Below, in pieces: positions 28,745 to 41,523 of a stretch of DNA of 64,000 nt. A model generated the notes under the pieces. That model did not search any database. It was not told the origin of the DNA and saw only the letters and a list, made by a program, of their open reading frames with translations. The position numbers and the translations under genes were made by a program. The first letter of the stretch is position 1. Each line of letters opens with the position of its first letter. The stretch comes from Thiohalocapsa sp963698775 (lineage in GTDB: Bacteria; Pseudomonadota; Gammaproteobacteria; Chromatiales; Chromatiaceae), in assembly GCA_963698775.1 (NCBI GenBank), contig CAVOSE010000039.1, positions 1 to 64,000 on the forward strand, in the 5' to 3' direction.

Positions 28745-31001
28745 GGGTTCAATTCCGCAAGGCCCAGATCAATCCGCTCGGCCAAGCCCGCCGCATCACG
28801 ATTCAACTCGGCCAGCTCCTCACGAATACCCCGCATCGTCTCGGCGAAATCAAAGTCCGGATCATCTTCCTGCGTCGCAACACCAACATACCGGCCTGGC
28901 GTAAGGCTCCAATCGGCAGTCTCAATGTCGGCGCGGCTGACACGCTTGACCAGACCGGGCACGTCCGCGTAGCAGGCGTCCGGGAAGCGGGTCTGGAGCC
29001 AGCCTACCTGTTGATGCAGGTAGACGGGTTGCTCCAGTTGGGCCGCCGCGCGCTGCCGGTCCGCGTCGAGTTGCTTGAGCTGCTCGCGATCTGGTTGCGC
29101 GGATAGGCGTCCTTGATGGGCTTTTGCTTGGCGATGTCCTTGGGCAGCTTGCCGGCAAGCGCATGCAATCGCGACAGTGCCCGTTGGACCTCGTCGATCT
29201 GCTCGACCATACCGGTCAGGGCCTTGGCCGTGGCATTGAAGCCCTCGCGAGCCGCATGCTGTCCGGCGTTGTCGTCCGGGACCTCTGCCTCGGCGTATCC
29301 ATGATGTTGCAGTATCGCCAGCAGGGCATCGCGCGCGGACTCGTAGGCGCCGTGGGCCTGGTCGAGCACTTCCAGGGCTTCGCGCAGGGCCTGTTTGTGC
29401 GCGGCGCCGAGCGCCCCGTCAACGTCGGTCGCCGCGACCAGCGCGGTGCAGGGCTTGCCCAGTGCATCGACGCCGAGATCGAAGTCGTCCAAGGCCATCG
29501 GCACCTCATCGGCCTCGGCGTACAGGCGCTCCAGATACGCCGAGACCAAGCCGAGAAAGCGGTCGGTTTGGCCGCGGTGCAGCCAGACGATGGCGGTGAG
29601 GTTGCTGAGCTGCTCCGGGGAGAAGTCGTTGATCTTGCGGGTAACCTGCCGAAAGACGTTGCGCGCGTCCAGCATCAGCACGCTGTCGATGCGCTCGGCG
29701 GGCTTGGCGCGGTCGAAGAACCACAGCTCGCAGGGTACGCCGCGGGTATAGAAAAAGCCGGAGCGGACCGCGAGCATCACATCCACGGCGCCGCTCTGCA
29801 CGATGCGTCGGCGGACTTCACGCTCGGCGTGACCGGCGCTGCTGGCCTGGGAGGACATGACGAAGCCGGCGCGGCCGGTGTCGTTGAGATAGCTGTAGAA
29901 GTAGCTGATCCACAGATAGTTGGCGTTGGCGACCTTCTTGGCCTTGTTGACGCCGGGCAGACCGAACGGCAGCCGCTTGTCGGTCTCGGCCCGCTCGGCG
30001 TCCACCAGATCGACGTTGAAGGGCGGATTGGCCATGACGAAGTCGCAGCGCCCGGCGATGCTGTGCTCGTCCTGGTAGTAGGTGATGGCCTCGGCGATCT
30101 TGCCACTGAGGCCGTGCACGGCCAGGTTCATCTTGGCGATGCGGATGGTGTCCTTGTTCTTTTCCTGGCCGTAGAAGGTCACCTGCCGGTTGGTGTCCAG
30201 CCCCTCGTGCTCGATGAAGTGGCTGGACTGCACGAACATGCCGCCGGAGCCGCACGCCAGATCGGCGACGATGCCGTGGTCCGGCTCGATGACGTTGACG
30301 ATCATCTGCACCAGCGCCGCGGGCGTGAAGAACTCGCCGTTGTCGTGGGCCTTCTGCACCGAGAACTGCGCCAGAAAGTACTCGTAGATGCGCCCGAACA
30401 CGTCGCCGCCGGCATGGCGGATCAGGTCGCTGTCGAACTTGCGCATCAGGTCTTCGAGCACCTCGGGCTCGGCGTTGAAGATGCCGTAGTCCTTCGGCAG
30501 CACGCCCGCTAGGTCCGGGAAGCTCTCCTCGATGGCGGTCATGGCCGCGTTGATCAGCGTCGGCAGGTGTCCGCCGCCGGCTTGGGCGAGCAGGTGATCG
30601 AAGCGGGCCTGATCCGGCAGGAAGAGCGCGCGGCGGCGGATGTAGTCGGCGGGGATGATCGGGCGCGGCGGCATCCGGCCGGCGGCCTGGTCTTGCTCGA
30701 TCTGACGGGTGGCGGCGTCGAAGCGGTTCTGAGCATGGCGCAGGAAGATCACCCCCAGCACCGGCATGAAGTAGTCGCTGGAGGTCAGCTTGGAGTTGGC
30801 GCGCAGGTTGTCGGCCGCGCTCCAGAGGTCCGCCTCCAGCTTGGCGATGTCCTGCCAGGCGTCGCCGGATTGGGGGCGACGTGCGGCCTGCGATCCGTCG
30901 TCTGCCGGTGCCGGAAGGCCTGACTCTTGTTTGACGGGCGATGCCGTCTCTGGCTTGGCGGGCTCTTGATTGACGGGCTTTGGCTTGACGGGCGACTCCA
31001 T
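28741..31001 (-). pseudogene. hsdM: Type I restriction methylase subunit HsdM, one frameshift near the end
   Basis: HsdM is an N6-adenine methyltransferase. From ATG 31001 it has a Pro/Lys-rich leader, the HsdM N-terminal helical domain (LWSAADNLRANSKLTSSDYF), SAM motif I DLACGSGGMF, catalytic motif IV NPPF (in FVMANPPFNVDL) and a long C-terminal helical region. Near 29095 the frame shifts; the other frame continues (DREQLKQLDADRQ, then VKRVSRADIETADWSLTPGR) to 28741, where it overlaps hsdS. Full length would be about 750 residues, longer than typical HsdM, because of the extended C-terminus. It is first in the operon. Confidence 0.87.
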
Positions 31002-31235
31002 GGCGCTTGATGTTCCCTCGGTCGGGTTCGATGCGGTTGCTGAAAAACGGCGATGCCGGCCGGTCGTGTGGCGCAAGACGGGGCGGTCAACCCGCAAGCG
31101 TTGCCGGTTTTGGCCGCGGGGTCAATCCCCGGTATGTGGCACCTTGCTGCGCGTCATCGCGGCAAAGCAAGACTCGACACGGGCGTCGCGGTCGGCAAAG
31201 ATGTCAGAGAACCAGAACGCGATCCGAGGTCCGAT

Positions 31236-31454
31236 ATGCACTCCCAACTGATCACGATCGATCCGGAACTGCACAGCGGTATGCCAGTTTTTGCCGGAAC
31301 CCGTGTGCCAATCCAGACGCTTTTCGACCATTTGGAGGCCGGTGACCCGCTGGAGGTCTTCCTGGACGACTTTCCGTCTGTCAGCCGGGAGCTTGCGATT
31401 GCGGTGCTAGAGGAGGCGAAGGCGTCGCTGTTGACCGATGCGCATCCTGCTTGA
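31236..31454 (+). CDS. DUF433 antitoxin
   Basis: The 72-residue protein has the DUF433 core HSGMPVFAGTRVPIQTLFDH and LEVFLDDFPSVS, a winged-helix-like DNA-binding module. It begins at ATG 31236, with GAGGT upstream, and overlaps the downstream DUF5615 gene by 17 bases. DUF433 with DUF5615 is a known antitoxin-toxin pairing. It lies divergent from hsdM (gap 31002-31235, which should hold both promoters). Confidence 0.82.
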   Translation: MHSQLITIDPELHSGMPVFAGTRVPIQTLFDHLEAGDPLEVFLDDFPSVSRELAIAVLEEAKASLLTDAHPA

Positions 31455-31758
31455 CGAGGACGTGCCGCGGCGACTGGCGCCGCTGCTGCTTGGCCATGAC
31501 GCGACCACCGTGCCGCAAGCCGGGTGGGCGGGCGTCAAGAACGGTCAGCTCCTGGCGCTCGCCGCCTCAGGTTTCGACCTGCTCGTGACGATGGATCGGA
31601 ATATCGAGTTTCAACAGAACCTCGCCACGCTTCCGGTCGCCGTCCTTGTGATTGTCGCGCCCAGCAACCGCATGGAGCATCTGACCCCGCTGCTGCCGGA
31701 TATCCTGTCTGCCCTGACTGACTTTCCGGCCAGGACGCTACGCAAGGTCGGCGCCTGA
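31438..31758 (+). CDS. DUF5615 PIN-like toxin
   Basis: The 106-residue protein starts MRILLDEDVPRRLAPLL, with the DE pair on the first strand, then TVPQAGWAGVKNGQLLALAA and DLLVTMDRNIEFQQNL, the PIN-like acidic positions of DUF5615 (Mut7-C related). It is predicted to be a nuclease. The start lies inside the DUF433 gene, so translation is coupled. The frame is intact. Confidence 0.82.
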   Translation: MRILLDEDVPRRLAPLLLGHDATTVPQAGWAGVKNGQLLALAASGFDLLVTMDRNIEFQQNLATLPVAVLVIVAPSNRMEHLTPLLPDILSALTDFPARTLRKVGA

Positions 31759-31950
31759 CACACCCGCGGCGGAGCGGTGCTGGATGCAGCTTTGTCATTT
31801 TCTTGCACCGGCCCTTGGCGAGCCGTCTTCACTAGCGCTGCGTAAGCACGTGGCCGTGGACCCACGGGCCGGACATCGCCGAGCGGTCTATCGCTAAGCC
31901 GAAGCCTCGTCGTGGTATGAACCCGGCTCCTGTCGCTGTAGAATCCCGCC

Positions 31951-37296
<5,346 letters not shown>

Positions 37297-37466
37297 TAGG
37301 GCTGACGGGCGGGTCGCTTCAGGTTGCCTTAGAGACAGCTTGTTTGCGTTTTGCCGCCGACCCCCGTCTCTGCCGATCTAAATCACGCATGTGCGTACGC
37401 GGCGCGAACTGCTGGTCTAAGTCGCATAGGCTTGCCAACTCTTACGATCGACGCTAACTTGCCAGC

Positions 37467-37706
37467 ATGAGCACGATGAACATTTCCCTGTCGGATTCGC
37501 TTAAGGCCTATGTCGATGAGCAGGTTGCTGGCCGCGGTTTCGGCACCAGCAGCGAGTACATGCGCGACCTGATTCGCCGGGATCAGGATCGACGCAAGTT
37601 GCGCGGACTCCTGCTGGACGGAGCCAACTCCGAGCCCGCCGATGTCGCGGATGCTGCCTACTTTGAGGCCCTGCGCAAGCGCGTTCGGAAGGGGCGCGAA
37701 CGTTGA
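37467..37706 (+). CDS. parD: ParD-type antitoxin
   Basis: The 79-residue protein has the ParD N-terminus MNISLSDSLKAYVDEQV, then GFGTSSEYMRDLIRRDQDR, a ribbon-helix-helix module, and a toxin-binding tail. Its stop overlaps the TTG of a shortened ParE by four bases. The antitoxin is intact while its partner is not, so it may only act as a repressor or protect against related toxins. Confidence 0.82.
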   Translation: MSTMNISLSDSLKAYVDEQVAGRGFGTSSEYMRDLIRRDQDRRKLRGLLLDGANSEPADVADAAYFEALRKRVRKGRER

Positions 37707-37858
37707 CAGGGAAGCCGGTCGTCCCGCGACAGGTCGCGATTAGCGATGTCGACGAGATCTTCTACCTCGAATGCGACGATCATATCGACGTGTGGCGCAT
37801 CCTTCACGGTAGCCGGGACATCGCTCGATGGATGCAAGAGCCGGATACGTCGGAGTGA
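37703..37858 (+). pseudogene. parE: ParE toxin with an in-frame internal deletion
   Basis: The 51-residue frame starts KPVVPRQVAISDVDE, the beginning of a ParE, and passes directly into its end, IFYLECDDHIDVWRILHGSR then DIARWMQEPD. ParE is normally about 100 residues, so the central helices and first sheet strands are missing without loss of frame. It overlaps parD by four bases like a normal pair. The product is unlikely to be toxic, but it keeps the C-terminal strands. Confidence 0.75.
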
Positions 37859-37888
37859 TATGACCTGAACGTCCGATGAAGAGCGAAA

Positions 37889-38107
37889 TCAGTTCGCGGT
37901 AGCTTCCGTGCTTGTTACGGCGTCGATCATCGTTCGGGCCTTGAACCACCGCCAATCCGTGCCGGGGCCGAAGTAGTGCTTGGCGTATTTTTTGAAGTGC
38001 TTGTCGTACTTGCTGGTCCACTGAGGATGGTTGACATGTTCCAGCGTTACGGCTGCCGCTGCCACCGTCGGAACCAGTAATAGCAACAGCGGATGCCATT
38101 TGCTCAC
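37889..38107 (-). pseudogene. Truncated lytic transglycosylase-like periplasmic protein
   Basis: The frame from GTG 38107 (or an in-frame ATG at 38164 overlapping the DUF350 stop) gives a signal peptide (WHPLLLLLVPTVAAAA) and then YDKHFKKYAKHYFGPGTDWR with WFKA, the start of an SLT-type lytic transglycosylase domain. Homologues continue with the catalytic Glu a few residues on (A-x-A-x-x-E-S pattern); here the reading turns to ARTMIDAVTSTEATAN and stops. The active site is lost. Confidence 0.6.
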
Positions 38108-38163
38108 AAGACCGCGGCGCGCCGTAGTGTGGTCTGTCGGCCTGGACCAAAGCCCGGCGCCCA

Positions 38164-38394
38164 TTAGTTCAGCCCCATGCCGATGACCAGTCCCATGGCG
38201 ATTCCGATGCCGATGAAGATGCCCATGATCATCATGCCGACGGCCTGATTGCCGCGCGCCAACTCGGCCTGCACGTCGAAGTCGACGATGTGACCGAAGA
38301 TCTTGCAGCCGAGCCACATGAACAGCAGCGTCAGCATGCCGCCGAGGAAGGCGTAGACGAAATTGAGCAGGACGGGGTCGAGGGCCTTGATCAT
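38164..38394 (-). CDS. DUF350 family small membrane protein
   Basis: The 76-residue protein from ATG 38394 (MIKALDPVLLNFVYAFLGGM) has two hydrophobic segments (residues 8-30 and 52-76: AVGMMIMGIFIGIGIAMGLV) joined by a short acidic loop. This matches DUF350, whose role is unknown. GGAACG before the ATG acts as a weak binding site and is part of an inverted repeat. The start I chose is shorter than the longest frame. The truncated transglycosylase follows directly, as in an operon. Confidence 0.65.
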   Translation of the reverse strand: MIKALDPVLLNFVYAFLGGMLTLLFMWLGCKIFGHIVDFDVQAELARGNQAVGMMIMGIFIGIGIAMGLVIGMGLN

Positions 38395-38513
38395 CGTTCC
38401 GGCCGATCGCTTGTTCATGTCTGTGGTCAGGGCTTCCAGCCCTGAGTCTATCAGGCCAGGATGGCCTGACTACAGAGGCAGTTGCTCAGCCGGCCGGAAC
38501 GATGATCAAGGCC
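38383..38513. repeat. 23-bp perfect inverted repeat enclosing a palindromic element
   Basis: The left arm (38383-38405) covers the DUF350 start codon and ribosome binding site; the right arm (38491-38513) is its exact inverted copy, CGGCCGGAACGATGATCAAG then GCC. The two are 85 bases apart. After the right arm the sequence remains related to the gene start for a few bases. The enclosed bases hold the repeat at 38420-38476. Confidence 0.75.
38420..38476. repeat. REP/BIME-like palindromic element
   Basis: The outer arms TCTGTGGTCAGG (38420 on) and CCTGACTACAGA (to 38476) pair with one mismatch. Inside are two hairpins: TCAGGGCTTCCAGCCCTGA and CAGGCCAGGATGGCCTG. The layout of two hairpins with complementary ends is typical of a REP doublet. 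It differs in sequence from the REPs at 1773 and 54674. No gene is seen from 38514 to 38639. Confidence 0.65.
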
Positions 38514-38639
38514 GGGTCGAGGGCGTCGGTCATTGTTCAAACTCCGGCGGCGGTCGCGCTAGGTTTGTTGTCTTGTCGTCATTGGCGCCAATGTTGTAGC
38601 GCTGTGCTGCTGAGTCTATGACAGGTTCCAGTCACCTGC

Positions 38640-39819
38640 CTACCGTATAGGCGTTTTATCGGCCCAGGGCGCGGTGGCGACCGGCTCGCCCAGGTCGGCG
38701 GCCATGAGCCATTCGCGCACCCGCAGCAGGTGCTCGATCAGCGCCGGCTCCAAAGCGCCATAGGCGGCTGCGTCCGGGACCCGCTTGACCACCACGCCGA
38801 GCAGTTCGGTGATCGCATTACCGATGGAGTTCTGACTGATGGTGACCAGCAGCCGGTTCTGTTCATTGCGGTAGATGAGCTGTTTGAAGGCCGGTTCCCA
38901 GCGGATCGCATTGGCATAGGCCGGGTCCTGCATGCAGCGTTCGCGCACCGTCTTGGCGGCCCCCATGAAGGCGTTGTTCGACAGCAGCACGCGGTGCACC
39001 GCGCTCGGAAAGTGCAGGTCCGGCAGTGGGTCGGCGTTGCGTGTCGAGACCTGACTGAAGAAGCTGCGATAGAAGTCCAGAAAGCCCTGCAGGATGGCGT
39101 CGTATTCGTCCCAGAAGCGGGTGTCCGACAGGGTATCGACGCCGCCGATCACCTCCCAGCAGGGCAAACCTTCCGGATAGCCGGTGAGTGCGAACCGGGA
39201 CTGCTCGCTGGAGACCGTGCGCAGCAAGTCCAGGTCCAGAGCCTGGTCGAAGAATTCGCGATAGACGTCGCGCATGTGACGCCTGAAACAGACTGTTCTG
39301 GCCGCCATCGGTGAGGTTGGGGTTTGCGCGATCAGCCAGGGCGGCGTCGCGCAGGGTCGCCATCGGAAACACCATGAAATGGTTGTGCAGCATGCGGATA
39401 CTGGGTACACCAGGGGAAGTCAGCGGCCAGGTGGCGTCCAGGCTCGCCTCGCCGGCCAGCACCAACGCCTGCTCCGGGTCCGGCCATTGCTCCAGCATGT
39501 AGCCGATGATGACCGCATTCATGCGGTTCCACATGCGCTTGACCTGCTCGGGTACCTGCGTCCGCCGCACCGGCCGGCCCAACGGGTTCAGGATGCCCTT
39601 AGAGGTGTTGTAGATAATGGAACAGTCGAAGCTGCCGGAGTGCCCCAGCGCCTTGCGATACAGCAGCAGGTGCTCCGGGTTGATCAGCAGACCGTTGTTG
39701 TTGACCAGGTCGGACAGATTTTCGGTACTGTTGAAGAACTCGTTGGGTTTCATGCCCTCCGGTACATCCAGCGGGATAGGGCGAAACGGCGTGACGATCT
39801 CGCGTGGACCGATCTGCAT
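38640..39819 (-). pseudogene. Unrecognised conserved-looking protein, one frameshift
   Basis: The frame from 39819 runs PLDVPEGMKPNEFFNSTENL, SGSFDCSIIYNTSKGILNP and MLHNHFMVFPMATLRDAALA, then leaves good protein sequence near 39285. A second frame continues MRDVYREFFDQALDLDLLRT, FDQ... through DPAYANAIRWEPAF and ITELLGVVVKRVPD to 38640. The joined protein is about 393 residues, soluble and mostly helical. I do not recognise the family. It stands alone, divergent from the dehydrogenase at 39933. Confidence 0.6.
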
Positions 39820-39932
39820 GACGGGCTCCGATAGGCGGCGGGCTAGGCGGCGGGTGATGCAGCAGTTTAACCGCCATTGGGCACGATGGGCTAAGGACCC
39901 GGACTGACGGACTTACAAGCGGGAATCGAACC

Positions 39933-40935
39933 ATGCCATCAAACCAGCGCATAAAGACGAACACCGGCCAGCACGGTGTCATGCTCGATCTCGGCAGCAT
40001 CGATATCGGCGATCTCGATCTGTCCGCGCTGGACGCAGCCTGCGGCCACTGGACCCGGCATGCCGCGACCCTACCGGCGGAGACCGTGGCGCGCATCGCC
40101 GATGCCGACTTGATCGTCACCAACAAGGTCGTCATCGGCGCCGAGCACATGGATGCCGCCCCGCGGCTTCGGCTGATCTGTATCGCCGCCACCGGCACCA
40201 ACAACGTCGACTTGGCCGCGGCGCGGGAGCGCGGCATCGCCGTGACCAACGTCACCGGCTATGGCACGCCGTCGGTGGTGCAGCATGTGTTCGCGCTCAT
40301 GCTCACCTGGGCCACGCGGCTCTGGGAACAGCAGCAGGCGGTGCGGGCCGGCGACTGGGCGCGCAGCCGGCACTTCTGTCTGCTGGGGGAGGGCTTTGAT
40401 CGGCCGATGCGCGAACTGGCAGGGCTTCGGCTCGGCATCGTCGGCCATGGCGAGCTGGGTCGGGGCGTCGCCCGTGCGGCGGAGGCCTTCGGCATGGAGG
40501 TATTGCTGGCCGAGCGCCCCGGCGCAGCGCCGCGCCCAGGCCGGGTGCCGTTGCACGAACTGCTGCCGCGCGTGGACGTGCTGACTCTACACTGCCCGCT
40601 AACGGAAGCCACCCGGAACCTGATCGGTGCCACCGAGCTCGCGCTGATGCGATCGGACGCGCTGCTCATCAACACCGCCCGCGGCGGCATCGTCGACGAG
40701 CAGGCGTTGGCCGCTGCCTTGCGGGCCGGTACCCTCGGCGCTGCGGCGGTCGATACCCTGACCAGCGAGCCGCCGCCGCCGGATCATCCCTTGCTGGCCG
40801 CCGACATTCCGAACCTCATCGTCACGCCCCATGCCGCCTGGGCCAGTCGGCGAGTCAAGGCAGCGGCTACTCGATGCCGTCGCCGAGAACATCCGTGCCT
40901 TTGCCGCCGGCGGGTCACGCAACCGGGTTGCTTGA
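39933..40935 (+). pseudogene. D-2-hydroxyacid dehydrogenase (glycerate dehydrogenase HprA-like), frameshift near the end
   Basis: HprA-type enzymes interconvert hydroxypyruvate and glycerate with NAD(P)H. The protein has GTNNVDLAAARERGI, the NAD-binding GIVGHGELGRGV, and catalytic Arg (NTARGGIVDE), Glu (SEPPPPDHPLL region) and His (VTPHAAWAS). At about 40855 the frame should shift so that it ends RLLDAVAENIRAF ... NRVA with a stop at 40933-40935; the unshifted frame runs to 40973 with a Cys/Arg-rich tail that is unlike the family. Only the last ~25 residues are affected, so the enzyme may still work, or the indel may be an error. Confidence 0.78.
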
Positions 40936-40945
40936 CGGAGTGCTG

Positions 40946-41416
40946 CTACGGGCGGTCGCGCATAGGCACGTAGCGACTTTCCGTCGGCAACCAGCTGGTA
41001 TCCAAGACTTGCTCCGGTGTCCAGGGGCAGGAATCAGCAAAGTCCGAGAGTCCGGTCTCGCCCGCCGCTTGTGCGATGGCGTCGTCCCACACGCCGGCCC
41101 ACCAATCGGGTTCCAGCAGCTTTGGGCGCAAGCTTGGGGTCTCGTTCAGGCGCCGGGCGATTCCCCGCCGCTGGTTACGGATAGTGATCTGCCAGCTGGC
41201 CCCTCGGCGTTCCGGCTGCTTTTGCCATTTCAGCAGATGGACCAAGAGGACGGCCATTCGATTAGCCAGTTCGCGTTGCTCGCTCTTGCCCACGTCCTCG
41301 ATTTCCTCGGCTAGGTGCTGGATATCGAGGAGCTCAAAGGAGCCTTGCCGCAGGTGGCGCGCCTGTTCCTCGGCCCAAGCGACCACGTCTTCGTCGTAGC
41401 GTGCGGGATTGGCCAT
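40946..41416 (-). CDS. DUF29 domain protein
   Basis: The 156-residue protein has the DUF29 pattern: YDEDVVAWAEEQARHLRQGS, ELLDIQHLAEEIEDVGKSEQ, RELANRMAVLLVHLLKWQ and SWQITIRNQRRGI. DUF29 is an all-alpha family common in cyanobacteria and proteobacteria, of unknown role. The start at 41416 fits the family N-terminus (MANPARYDED). The frame upstream of it (to 42055) is a shadow. Confidence 0.82.
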   Translation of the reverse strand: MANPARYDEDVVAWAEEQARHLRQGSFELLDIQHLAEEIEDVGKSEQRELANRMAVLLVHLLKWQKQPERRGASWQITIRNQRRGIARRLNETPSLRPKLLEPDWWAGVWDDAIAQAAGETGLSDFADSCPWTPEQVLDTSWLPTESRYVPMRDRP

Positions 41417-41523
41417 GGTGGTCTCCGCGGACTTCTTTGTTGCGTCTCGACTGCTCAGTTCGAAGCATAGCCGAACTCGAACGCGACGAAAAATGCGCGA
41501 TTCAGACGTTGTCGTTGAGGTCG

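Noticed and set aside
29124..30512. 462-residue plus-strand open frame
   Set aside because: Antisense to hsdM, which has the SAM and NPPF motifs; no domain seen in the plus frame.
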